This document shows positions 1-6,628 of a DNA stretch of 14,690 nt, in pieces (the first letter of the stretch is position 1; the number at the start of each line of letters is the position of its first letter). Position numbers and translations under genes: made by a program. Source of the DNA: Pseudomonadota bacterium (lineage in GTDB: Bacteria; Myxococcota; Bradymonadia; UBA4248); NCBI GenBank assembly GCA_017613855.1, contig JAGACY010000099.1:1-14690 (forward strand), read 5' to 3'. Below the pieces are notes generated by a model. That model was not told the DNA's origin, did no database searches, and saw nothing but the letters and a program-made list of their open reading frames with translations.

Positions 1-21
1 AATGCTTAAACATAATGAATT

Positions 22-97
22 GTTGGCAGTTGGCAGTTGGCAGTTGGCAGTTAGCAGTTAGCAGTTAGCAGTTAGCAGTTAGCAGTTAGGGGGGGGG
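22..97. repeat. Heptanucleotide tandem array (GTTGGCA)4-(GTTAGCA)5 ending in a G9 run
   Basis: Four perfect GTTGGCA units (22-49) switch to five perfect GTTAGCA units (50-84), then a partial GTTAG unit whose last G opens a run of nine G (89-97). The single G-to-A change is shared by all later units, which indicates spread by slippage or unequal exchange rather than independent mutation. There is no coding potential and no gene next to it on the left. The homopolymer is itself a slippage-prone tract. Confidence 0.95.
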
Positions 98-234
98 CAA
101 GGTTATTCCTAAAAAATGATGGTTATTTTAGCTTCAGAGTTACCCTTTAGTTTTGCATCCCAATTGCTCACTGCTAATTAAGAATGCCATTCGTCATTAG
201 CTTCAGACTAAACCTTAGGCATTGTCATTCAATT

Positions 235-262
235 GCGCATTGCGAATTGCGCATTGCGAATT
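235..262. repeat. Alternating heptamer array GCGCATT/GCGAATT, 4 units
   Basis: Units at 235-241, 242-248, 249-255 and 256-262 alternate GCGCATT and GCGAATT, preceded by CAATT and followed by AA. The alternation makes a 14-bp higher-order period repeated twice. Confidence 0.9.
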
Positions 263-296
263 AATCAGACTTCACCTTTAGTTTTGCATTCCAATT

Positions 297-345
297 CCGC
301 ATTCCGCATTCCGCATTCCGCATTCCGCATTCCGCATTCCGCATT
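297..345. repeat. Heptamer array (CCGCATT)7
   Basis: Seven perfect CCGCATT units, preceded by CAATT and closed by AA. The same heptamer, also closed by AA, forms the nine-unit array at 14626-14688. Three units (21 bp) make seven stop-free codons: PHSAFRI on the plus strand and NAECGMR on the minus strand. Confidence 0.97.
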
Positions 346-379
346 AATAAGAGTCGCCCTTTAGTTTTGCATCCCAATT

Positions 380-400
380 ACGCATTACAAATTACAAATT
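380..400. repeat. Heptamer array ACGCATT-ACAAATT-ACAAATT
   Basis: Three 7-bp units after CAATT (375-379), followed by AGTAA. This is the last unit before the 3' end of the minus-strand LuxE-like gene. Confidence 0.8.
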
Positions 401-433
401 AGTAATCAGTTCACTTTAGCTTTAGCTTCACCC

Positions 434-1606
434 TTAGGCATTGGTATTCCCCAAAGCATTCCATTCGTCCCAGGACATGGAGCATCCTTTAGGCATGGCA
501 TCCGCCGCACGCCCCAGTAATTTCAAGGCATGTTTTGGATGACCGGGTACTTTGGCTCTAAGAGATTCGTTCAGCGGCACCAGCATGCCAATATCTCCGG
601 TCAGAATATAGGCGGCACTATCGAGATTGCACAGGTCAAAAATAGCAATCTGGCCTTCATTGCCCGGCAGCACAGGGGTCATGTTATCGGGGTTAAAAAT
701 GATGCACTTCACCCAATTGGGAAAGATATAGAGACCTTCTTCGGGGAGTTCGCCGGATGTATTGCTCGCACAAATTTCGTAAGCCTGGCTCGATAATTCA
801 CACATCCCGTATTCGCCGTAGATATGGCGTCTATCGATACCCAGATGCTGACTCAGGGCATCGCGCAATTCAGTCTTAGGGATTTCTCGGCATCGCCCTT
901 TATAACCGCCGGTTTCGAGCAGACAGCTTCCTGGTGCGCTTGTGATTTCTCGATTTCCCATTTTATCGAGAAGTTCGACATAAGCGAAAGCCGGTCCCAT
1001 CAGATGAACGGGAATGGTATTGTTGGCGCATTGGATTAAATGAGAGATCAGGCCTTCCGCATTCAATCCGTCTTTCATCGAGAAAAAGCTTGCAGATCCC
1101 GGCGCGCCAAAGACTTCGACAAACGACGAAATCATAAATCCGAGAGAGGAGTGGGGATTATCTTCGGCGGATGGCATCAGCGAGATGACCTGAGTTTTGG
1201 GTGACATGGTGCGCGCAATGAACTGTGTAAAAGCATAGATATTTGAGCGCAGCATGAGGCTGGTATCACGAAAACGGTGAATGCTTCTGACGCCTTCTGT
1301 CGTGCCGCTTGAATAAAACTCAGCAACGGCGCGCTCTTTTGGGAAAGGAAAGACATCCGCATGTTTAAAACATTCGACGGGCAGCGGCGGATAATCGAGC
1401 AGTGAAGTTCCTCGCTCTTGTCTCCCTCGCATGGCGCAATATTTGGCATACAGGGGATGTTTTTGCCTTTGGTATTCGAGCAAGTCGATAATCAGTCCAA
1501 TCGGTTTGGGTTCGAGGCCGGTGGGACTGTCCATGCACGCCCAGCGATAGGAAGCGAACAGAAAATCTGATATTCGCTTATATAATGTCATGCGTAATTC
1601 TTCCAT
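434..1606 (-). CDS. Orphan LuxE-family acyl-protein synthetase
   Basis: The 390-residue product matches the LuxE acyl-protein synthetase family. These enzymes activate a fatty acid as acyl-AMP and move the acyl group to a Cys near their C terminus, to feed a LuxC-type reductase in the bioluminescence aldehyde pathway. Visible motifs are SSGTTEG (99-105, nucleotide-binding loop), ETGGYKGR (231-238), YGEYGMCELSSQ (263-274), TGDIG (336-340) and LLGRAADAMPKGC (363-375). C375 sits where the acyl-accepting Cys of LuxE lies. Length is near that of LuxE, and the protein should be cytosolic. The start has AAGGGA just upstream; Met6 is an alternative. No luxC or luxD gene is nearby, so the acyl acceptor pathway is unknown and bioluminescence is not implied. 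The stop codon lies within a repeat block shared with the arrays at 131-404. The family call is firm; the substrate is not known. Confidence 0.87.
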   Translation of the reverse strand: MEELRMTLYKRISDFLFASYRWACMDSPTGLEPKPIGLIIDLLEYQRQKHPLYAKYCAMRGRQERGTSLLDYPPLPVECFKHADVFPFPKERAVAEFYSSGTTEGVRSIHRFRDTSLMLRSNIYAFTQFIARTMSPKTQVISLMPSAEDNPHSSLGFMISSFVEVFGAPGSASFFSMKDGLNAEGLISHLIQCANNTIPVHLMGPAFAYVELLDKMGNREITSAPGSCLLETGGYKGRCREIPKTELRDALSQHLGIDRRHIYGEYGMCELSSQAYEICASNTSGELPEEGLYIFPNWVKCIIFNPDNMTPVLPGNEGQIAIFDLCNLDSAAYILTGDIGMLVPLNESLRAKVPGHPKHALKLLGRAADAMPKGCSMSWDEWNALGNTNA

Positions 1607-1903
1607 GATTTCCCTTATAAAAAGCCAGACTCTGTTAAGAGTGAGCCAAAGAGTCAGGAACGCCGCATTCTATATTTTTTTTAATTAGTTTTCACACTTT
1701 TGGGGTGATTTTTGTTTTCCCGGAGCTGAACACAACTCCGGGATGATTCTTGCCCGATTAAGGTGATTATCGCGTTTACCGGGCGCTTTGCATTTGTTTT
1801 GGTATTGGCCGCATTTGGATTGTGACGGCTTTGACCGGGGGAATACTGTGGCTCTCTGAACTGTAGAACGTGAAGCTTCGCCCCGGCAGGCTAAAACTAC
1901 CTT
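1607..1903. other. Intergenic region with hairpins, no gene seen
   Basis: This 297-bp gap between two minus-strand genes holds a likely promoter for the LuxE-like gene and a 6-bp hairpin in its leader (GACTCT at 1628-1633 with AGAGTC at 1650-1655). A perfect CCCGGAG/CTCCGGG hairpin (1719-1742) is not followed by a T run on either strand in the right place, so it is not a clear terminator. A weaker GCCCG/CGGGC pairing lies at 1752-1784. Confidence 0.6.
1667..1695 (-). promoter_or_regulatory. Possible sigma70 promoter of the LuxE-like gene
   Basis: Read on the minus strand, GTGAAA (1695-1690) and TAGAAT (1672-1667) are separated by 17 bp that include an A/T tract. They match 4/6 and 5/6 of the sigma70 consensus and lie about 60 bp from the start codon. 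The same TAGAAT -10 is seen at the promoter proposed for the PEGA-domain gene. Confidence 0.4.
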
Positions 1904-3445
1904 TTATTGAAGCATTTGGGATGTGATGTTGAAACCAATGATTCCCTTGTTTGTCGTGCTGCCCTTGCCTGTTCCAACAATTTTCCAGACGTCACCTTGT
2001 GAATCTGTCGATGAAATGGAAACCTGAATTTCTTCTGCGACAGCCATTGAGTCTTTTGCATCCGGCTTGTGTGTGGTGTTAAATAGTGTACAGTTGCCGA
2101 GTTCGAGGACATCGAGGACGTCACCCGCTTCAATGGCATCTTCCATTTCAAGGATAAGACGTCCGCCTTTGCCGCCGAGGGAAACGGTGGTACGAGTGCG
2201 TTTGTCTGTATCCGAAGCAGAAACGTCTTTGCTGAAATAACAGCAAATGCCATCGGCATTAGGATAAGCGATGAACGAATCCGGTTTACCGGTAGCTCTT
2301 GAAGGATTGGTAGCCGCCTCTTTATCGTCAGTCGTTGCCTGTTTACCATCGGAACGGCTATAAGCACGAACGCTTATTGCATACTTAATACTGTCGTTGC
2401 TCCCACCTTTCTTGAGGGCGACAGCATCGATATCGGCACCGGGATCTTCGCTGTCGCAGGTCTTGGCTTCTTGGCATGATTTGCTCAGGTCTTCGATCAT
2501 GACATATTTGAAGTCGCTGGGAACATACGCGCAATAGCCATCGATACACTGATAGCCTTCTTCGGTGCAGGGATTTGCTTTGTCGCATTGTGTTACTGGC
2601 GGTTCCGGAGCTATGCAAAGGCCGTCATCGCTCATGACCTGACCTTCATCGCAGCCAAGACGAATTGCGCAAACCGCCTTGTTGTTGACGACATTGCAAA
2701 TTGTTTTGCCATCCGTTCTGTCCTTGCAAGGATCAACGCTGGCATCACACACATCAACGGGCACGCTGGGATCCGCTTTATCGACGCATTGATGTTCGGC
2801 ATTGCAAACTTTGTTATCTCCGCATTCTACGCCTTCATCCTTGTCTTTGCATTCTGGATCGGATCCATCGGACTTGATGACGCAAACGCCTTCGATGCAC
2901 TCGTATGCATGAGAATCCGGGCACTCGGTTTCATCTTTACATTTAGCGGCCTGTGGGTCGGGTTCTGTCTTATCGACACATTGGTGTTCCGCGTTGCAAA
3001 CTTTGTTTTCACCGCACCCAGTGCCTTCCGCTTTGTCTTTGCATTTGTCATCGACCTGTGGGTCGGTGTCTGTCTTATCGACACATTCGTGATCCGCGTT
3101 GCAAACTTTGTTTTCGCCGCACTCAGTGCCTTCTGCTTTGTCTTTGCACTTGTCATCGACCTGTGGGTCGGTGGCTTTGGGGCCGCACTTGCTATCGTTG
3201 CATTCACCGCTCTTGCATTCATCGGCGCTTGTACAGGCCTGGCCGTCATCTTTCTTGGCTTCATCCGTGGGGGCATTATCGCATTTCCCAAGCTCGCTGC
3301 AATAATTGCTTTCGCAATCGGCAGCAGCTTTGCAATCGGCTCCGATAGCGCCTTTAGCGCTATGATTGTTGTCGTTGTCATCACCGTCGCACGCAGTCAT
3401 TCCCATTAAACACGCACAAATACCTAAAACCCAAATTTTTTTCAT
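1904..3445 (-). CDS. Cys-rich repeat lipoprotein with a C-terminal beta-rich domain
   Basis: The start is set at the ATG opening MKKIWV, because GAGGTG precedes it by four bases; an upstream in-frame ATG overlaps that ribosome site. The 513-residue product has a signal peptide with lipobox MTAC (Cys19), so it is a predicted lipoprotein. An Asp/Asn-rich stretch and about 290 residues of Cys-rich modules follow. The central modules repeat every 35 residues (105 bp), with the pattern CKDKxEGxxCGxNKVCNxxHxCVDK, and a diverged copy lies further on. Such Dickkopf-like Cys modules are common in surface proteins of myxobacteria and relatives. The last 200 residues lack the modules and contain VSLGGKGGRLILEM, a pattern seen in beta-sandwich surface domains. 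The modules are probably disulfide-bonded outside the cytoplasm. The function is not recognised; no catalytic motif is seen. Confidence 0.85.
   Translation of the reverse strand: MKKIWVLGICACLMGMTACDGDDNDNNHSAKGAIGADCKAAADCESNYCSELGKCDNAPTDEAKKDDGQACTSADECKSGECNDSKCGPKATDPQVDDKCKDKAEGTECGENKVCNADHECVDKTDTDPQVDDKCKDKAEGTGCGENKVCNAEHQCVDKTEPDPQAAKCKDETECPDSHAYECIEGVCVIKSDGSDPECKDKDEGVECGDNKVCNAEHQCVDKADPSVPVDVCDASVDPCKDRTDGKTICNVVNNKAVCAIRLGCDEGQVMSDDGLCIAPEPPVTQCDKANPCTEEGYQCIDGYCAYVPSDFKYVMIEDLSKSCQEAKTCDSEDPGADIDAVALKKGGSNDSIKYAISVRAYSRSDGKQATTDDKEAATNPSRATGKPDSFIAYPNADGICCYFSKDVSASDTDKRTRTTVSLGGKGGRLILEMEDAIEAGDVLDVLELGNCTLFNTTHKPDAKDSMAVAEEIQVSISSTDSQGDVWKIVGTGKGSTTNKGIIGFNITSQMLQ
2770..3175 (-). 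repeat. 105-bp in-gene repeats encoding Cys-rich modules
   Basis: Two adjacent units with a 105-bp period (about 2952-3056 and 3057-3161) are nearly identical at DNA level, including an exact CGACCTGTGGGTCGG boundary spaced 105 bp apart. A more diverged copy lies at about 2770-2853. The near identity of the two adjacent copies points to recent duplication or gene conversion. Confidence 0.85.
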
Positions 3446-3472
3446 AAAACACCTCATAAAGAAGATTATAAA

Positions 3473-3567
3473 GGGATATTAAACAATATCCCATCCCCGG
3501 TGTGGGGAGGAAAACTGCTCTCCAATTGAGAGCCTGAATATACAAACCCTCTCACACAGTGTGGAGG
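3473..3567 (-). terminator. Cluster of four hairpins, possible transcript-end or processing region
   Basis: Between the aminotransferase stop and the lipoprotein start lie four inverted repeats: CCTC...GAGG with an inner CACA/TGTG stem (3548-3567), GCTCTC/GAGAGC (3517-3533), TCCCC/GGGGA (3494-3508) and a perfect GGGATATT/AATATCCC (3473-3492). On the minus strand the second is followed by AGTTTT and the first by a T-rich stretch, so one or both may end the aminotransferase transcript. The last lies 27 bp upstream of the lipoprotein start and could instead be an operator. Confidence 0.45.
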
Positions 3568-3579
3568 AACCAGAAATGA

Positions 3580-4779
3580 TTATTTGAGCGCATCCAGTGC
3601 TTGGCCGATGCGTTCGATACCTTTGCGAATCGCAGCTTCATCCAGCGCGAAAGAGAGGCGCAAATACCCGGGGGCGCCAAAGGCACTGCCGGGAACGGTT
3701 GCCACATGCCCGGTTTCGAGAATGTATTTGGCGAGATCGATGTCGTCCTGAATCCAATATAAGCCATGTTCTACATTGCAGAAATTTTTGCAATTTAAGA
3801 GGACGTAGAAGGCACCTTTGGGAGCCATGCATGAAACGCCATCGATTTTCTTGATGCACTCGAGGATGATATCACGGCGTGCTTCGAATTTGAGGCGCAT
3901 GGCTTCGATGACTGAGCGATCGAGCTTAAGGGCTTCGAGTGCGCCGGCCTGTGCGAAGCTTGTGGCATTGGATGTGGAATGGCTTTGAATGGTAGACATG
4001 GCGCGGATACGTTCGGGGTCGGCAATCGCAAATCCGAGACGCCAGCCCGTCATTGCAAAGCTTTTCGAAAATCCGCCTGTGACGATGATGCGTTCTTTGA
4101 GATCCGGCGCAACTTTGGTGAGCTCAACATGTTTAAAACCATGATAGGTCAGATGGGCATAAATGTTGTCCCAGATGATGGTTAAATCCGGATACCTTCT
4201 TAAGACTTCAGCCAGTCCCATCAATTGTTTTTCGCTGTAGGCCTGTCCCGTCGGGTTGGAGGGGGAATTCAGGATGAGCAGTGTGGGGTGGTGAAGTTTA
4301 ATGGCATTCTCGAGCATCTGCGGCGTCATGAGGAAGCCATCATCTTCGCGTGTTTCGATGTATTGGACGGTACCGCCGGCCAGATTGACCATGGCAGGAT
4401 AAGAGAGCCAATAGGGGGACGGGATGACGGCAACATCACCATGATCAATTAAAGACATGATGGCATTGTAAATGACCTGTTTGCCGCCAACGCCGACGAT
4501 GACCTGATCGGCCGATGTCTCAACGCCAAATTCGCGCGCATACCATGAGGCAATTTCTGCACGTAATGCTGGCATGCCGGCGACTGGTGTATATTTGGTC
4601 ATACCCTGGTCGAGTGCATCTTTGGCAGCGTCAATGATGGGCTGTGGGGTGATGAAATCTGGTTCGCCGGCACCAAAACTCACGATGTCAAGCCCTTCGG
4701 CTTTCATCGCGGCAGCTTTCGCTGTGATTGCCAGCGTTAAAGATGGCTGAACCTGCCCCAGACGATAGGCTTTTTTCAT
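3580..4779 (-). CDS. Class I PLP-dependent aminotransferase (aspartate aminotransferase-like)
   Basis: The 399-residue cytosolic enzyme is a fold-type I aminotransferase, which moves an amino group between an amino acid (probably aspartate or an aromatic amino acid) and a 2-oxo acid. K239 in GGFSKSF is the PLP-binding Lys. N175 (SNPTG), D204 and Y207 (DNIY) contact the cofactor ring, R247 (GWRLGF) its phosphate, and R374 (YLRLSF) the substrate carboxylate. TKYTPVAGMPALR (61-73) is typical of the bacterial AspC/AatA group that includes aspartate/prephenate aminotransferases. Most relatives have DEIY where this has DNIY, a small change. AAGGAG precedes the ATG by five bases, which sets the start. 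The lipoprotein gene lies 134 bp downstream on the same strand across a hairpin cluster. The family is certain; the substrate is not resolved. Confidence 0.93.
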   Translation of the reverse strand: MKKAYRLGQVQPSLTLAITAKAAAMKAEGLDIVSFGAGEPDFITPQPIIDAAKDALDQGMTKYTPVAGMPALRAEIASWYAREFGVETSADQVIVGVGGKQVIYNAIMSLIDHGDVAVIPSPYWLSYPAMVNLAGGTVQYIETREDDGFLMTPQMLENAIKLHHPTLLILNSPSNPTGQAYSEKQLMGLAEVLRRYPDLTIIWDNIYAHLTYHGFKHVELTKVAPDLKERIIVTGGFSKSFAMTGWRLGFAIADPERIRAMSTIQSHSTSNATSFAQAGALEALKLDRSVIEAMRLKFEARRDIILECIKKIDGVSCMAPKGAFYVLLNCKNFCNVEHGLYWIQDDIDLAKYILETGHVATVPGSAFGAPGYLRLSFALDEAAIRKGIERIGQALDALK

Positions 4780-5064
4780 AGAAACTCCTTTTTTAATATG
4801 TCATGCGCCGTGCGCAATTCAGTTTGCAAAATGTCATGGTGATTCCTGAGGGATCTTAAACGTTCTCCTCTGTATCCCGGATGTGGTTGTGATATCATCC
4901 AATCGCCTGCAGGATGGTTTTTAGATGAAAATAAACGCACTTGAGAACTGCTTTTGCCCGCAGGTCCGTCCTGAATTCTTAAAGCTAAGCGCAAAAGCGC
5001 AATAAGCCAGAATGAAAACCACTTTGGGATAGCTCCCATAGTCACGTTTATGAGCATAGTCAAA
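4780..5064. other. Upstream region of the aminotransferase gene, no gene seen
   Basis: Apart from the ribosome site of the aminotransferase, this stretch shows only a small GCGC-AAAA-GCGC palindrome (4989-5000). An open frame of 95 codons on the minus strand has no recognisable motif and runs over the aminotransferase start, so it was not called. The promoter of the aminotransferase must lie here, but no hexamer pair stands out. Confidence 0.5.
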
Positions 5065-5160
5065 TTTTTTTTTTCAGGGGGACAGCCCCCTGCGGCGCTA
5101 TTTGCTGCGCAAATACGCGCCTACCCCCGATGCGGGGTTTCACCCCGCAACGCCCCGTCG
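5065..5160. repeat. Three-hairpin intergenic element, copy 1
   Basis: A run of ten T (5065-5074) leads into three stem-loops in series: CAGGGGG/CCCCCTG (5075-5092), TATTTG/CAAATA flanked by GCGC (5095-5120), and TGCGGGG/CCCCGCA (5131-5149). A diverged copy with the same order occurs at 13183-13275. The T run is upstream of the first stem on the plus strand, so this is not a standard terminator. It looks like a dispersed palindromic element of the REP/BIME type. Confidence 0.7.
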
Positions 5161-5294
5161 GCAATTTTTTTAGTCACGGCTTGGTGCAAAAAAAAAGGAT
5201 GCTTAGGAATCACAGGGAGCATGCCCGCATCGTTTCACGCTGAACTTTGAAGATTGCGCATTTATCGCGTATCGTGTATGAGTATAATCCTGAT

Positions 5295-5323
5295 TTGTCT
5301 ATTCAAATAAAATGTGATAGAAT
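5295..5323 (+). promoter_or_regulatory. Sigma70-like promoter of the PEGA-domain gene
   Basis: TTGTCT (5295-5300) and TAGAAT (5318-5323) are separated by exactly 17 bp. They match 4/6 and 5/6 of the consensus and lie about 60 bp before the start codon. Confidence 0.55.
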
Positions 5324-5381
5324 AGTCCGAGCCGTAGTAGCGGTAGCGAATGAGACATCAAACCTTTTTTAGGGGAAAGTC

Positions 5382-6440
5382 ATGAAATTAAACAAAATAG
5401 CCGGTTTGGCATTAGCCAGTATTTGTTTGTTCACCACGACAGAAGCATTTGCTGAAACTGTTTCTGTTATGAAACTGGATGAACTTGGTAGCAACGTGAA
5501 CAAGCAAACAACAGCGTTGTTTGAGGCCATTCGCGAACAGGTTTCGAGAGCTCCCAACTATGATCTCGATCACAATGCGGGTGACATTACGTATACCGAA
5601 ATGCAGATGGTTACGGGATGCGATCGTGATGCCATTGCATGCTACGATGCAGCCTGCGAAACACTCGGTTCTTCGTCGATGATCTTTGGTTCCGTCAAAG
5701 ACGGCGGCGAAGCACACGTCATTTGGTATGTGAGCGGAAAAGGTATTTTCCGTGAGGTCAAAGGCAAAATTACCGATAAACGTGCTGCCGAACAAATCGC
5801 GCAGGAAATCGTCGTCGGGGCCATGGGAAAACTCATCGTCACAAGTAATATTCCCGGTGCTGACGTCTTCATTGACGGCAAACGCGTCGGCATGACTGCC
5901 GAATATGAACAAAGCGCTACGCCCATCGAATTGGTGACCGGTAACTACGTCGTTGCCGTTCGTAAAGATGGCTATGAAAAAGCCGATGCGGTCAAAGTCA
6001 CCATCGAAAAAGGCATGACCGAAAAACTCCATGTCGATATGGAAGTTGCCACTGACCCTGAAGCCATCCGCAAAGGCCTGAAAATTGCCGGTTGGACGAC
6101 CTTTGGTGTCGGTGTTGCCGCACTCCTTGCCGGAACTATGACGCAGATTTGGACGAGTTTTTCCATCAAGGGTTCGCCGGAAAAAGACTTTAAAAAGAAA
6201 TTGGAACATCACGAGCCTTCCGGGTACAAGGAAATTGGCAAAAAGGCCGATGCGCTCTATATCGCAGACTGGGTGCTTTTTGCAGGCGGCGGTTTCCTGA
6301 CGGCTGCTGGTATTGCGCTTCTCTGCACGGGTTATCTCTATGACTTTAGTGTCAATGTCGAAGAAGCTGCCTATATGCCTAAGGTGAACTTCAATCTCAC
6401 GCCCGAATACCAGGGAATGTCGATGGGATGGAGTTTCTAA
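5382..6440 (+). CDS. Secreted or envelope protein with TolB-like N-terminal and PEGA domains
   Basis: The 352-residue product starts after AGGGGA (5371-5376). It has a signal peptide of about 24 residues (cleavage likely after EAFA). Residues 25-147 resemble the TolB N-terminal/CsgG-like fold, with the typical late GCD...CYDAAC...LGSS...FGSV stretch and Cys80, Cys87 and Cys92. A PEGA domain, a surface-associated beta module, covers about 149-220 (GKLIVTSNIPGADVFIDGKR and the PIELVTGNY and KDGYEKA pieces). Two hydrophobic helices follow (about 234-258 and 293-319), so the protein is probably held in the inner membrane with its N-terminal domains in the periplasm. The C-terminal tail ends in alternating polar and aromatic residues. 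This architecture is common in myxobacterial-type genomes; the exact role is unknown. It has its own promoter and terminator. Confidence 0.85.
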   Translation: MKLNKIAGLALASICLFTTTEAFAETVSVMKLDELGSNVNKQTTALFEAIREQVSRAPNYDLDHNAGDITYTEMQMVTGCDRDAIACYDAACETLGSSSMIFGSVKDGGEAHVIWYVSGKGIFREVKGKITDKRAAEQIAQEIVVGAMGKLIVTSNIPGADVFIDGKRVGMTAEYEQSATPIELVTGNYVVAVRKDGYEKADAVKVTIEKGMTEKLHVDMEVATDPEAIRKGLKIAGWTTFGVGVAALLAGTMTQIWTSFSIKGSPEKDFKKKLEHHEPSGYKEIGKKADALYIADWVLFAGGGFLTAAGIALLCTGYLYDFSVNVEEAAYMPKVNFNLTPEYQGMSMGWSF

Positions 6441-6442
6441 TT

Positions 6443-6463
6443 CGCAATGCGCAATGCGCAATG
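6443..6463. repeat. Heptamer array (CGCAATG)3 abutting a stop codon
   Basis: Three perfect CGCAATG units start two bases after the TAA of the PEGA-domain gene. Read on the minus strand they are GCGCATT-type units ending in GCGAATTA, the same sequence that closes the array at 235-262, with the stop codon forming part of the boundary. Confidence 0.85.
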
Positions 6464-6469
6464 AGAACT

Positions 6470-6510
6470 AAAGGCCAATGGGAATGAATTTCCCGTTGGC
6501 CTTTCGTTTA
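6470..6510 (+). terminator. Rho-independent terminator of the PEGA-domain gene
   Basis: A 15-bp stem (6470-6484 with 6490-6504, one G-T wobble), AAAGGCCAATGGGAA against TTCCCGTTGGCCTTT, has a five-base loop and is followed by CGTTTATTT. It lies 30 bp after the stop codon. Confidence 0.85.
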
Positions 6511-6576
6511 TTTGGGCAAAACAAAATTCGGCTGTAAAAAAGGCTGTGTTAAACAAACGTGGATATGAAGTGAGCC

Positions 6577-6607
6577 AAAAAAAATCCCCATACGGGATGG
6601 GGATTTT
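6577..6607 (-). terminator. Rho-independent terminator of the transporter gene
   Basis: A perfect 11-bp stem (6581-6591 with 6597-6607) is followed on the minus strand by a continuous T run (complement of 6577-6584). It lies 22 bp past the transporter stop codon and faces the terminator of the convergent gene. Confidence 0.92.
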
Positions 6608-6628
6608 CGATGCGTATTGTGTCGGCTT

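Larger units (their letters stand above)
131..404. repeat. Four consecutive composite units: conserved block + CAATT + variable heptamer array + AA
   Basis: Four units follow one another. Each has a block resembling CCTTTAGTTTTGCAT (near 144, 273 and 358; a variant with CCTTAGGCATTG at 213-224), then CAATT, then two to seven 7-bp repeats, then AA or a near match. The heptamers differ by unit: GCTCACT/GCTAATT (166-179), GCGCATT/GCGAATT alternating (235-262), CCGCATT x7 (297-345), and ACGCATT plus ACAAATT x2 (380-400). Two units begin with GCTTCAGA (131 and 200). The shared frame with different repeat content suggests tandem duplication followed by homogenisation within each unit. No gene is present here. 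Confidence 0.85.

Noticed and set aside
297..345. Coding repeat giving a stop-free heptapeptide (PHSAFRI or NAECGMR)
   Set aside because: Three heptamers are 21 bp and stay open by arithmetic. The LuxE-like gene stops before the arrays, and no start or ribosome site leads into them.
1..433. CRISPR array
   Set aside because: Repeat units are 7 bp and directly adjacent, with no unique spacers of uniform length, and no cas gene is present.
434..1606. Part of a luminescence (lux) operon
   Set aside because: No luxA, luxB, luxC or luxD gene is in the window; neighbours are unrelated, so light production is not implied.
1719..1742. CCCGGAG/CTCCGGG hairpin as terminator of the lipoprotein gene
   Set aside because: On the minus strand it is followed by A-rich sequence and not a T run, and it lies about 160 bp past the stop codon.
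2588..3409. Open frame of 273 codons antisense to the lipoprotein gene, with a hydrophobic repetitive product
   Set aside because: The repetition and hydrophobicity follow from the complement of the Cys/Asp/Lys-rich modules. It has no ribosome site, and the opposite strand has a clear lipoprotein.
4776..5063. 95-codon open frame upstream of the aminotransferase, with a hydrophobic N-terminal part
   Set aside because: It overlaps the aminotransferase's start, has no clear ribosome site and shows no domain. A small membrane peptide cannot be excluded but is not supported.
5075..5092. First stem of the three-hairpin element as a terminator
   Set aside because: The T10 tract lies before the stem on the plus strand and gives an A run after it on the minus strand, so neither orientation fits.
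5412..6461. Long open frame (349 codons) antisense to the PEGA-domain gene, starting in the heptamer array
   Set aside because: It mirrors a gene with a clear signal peptide, PEGA domain, promoter and ribosome site. Its product has no recognisable motif, so it is a shadow frame.
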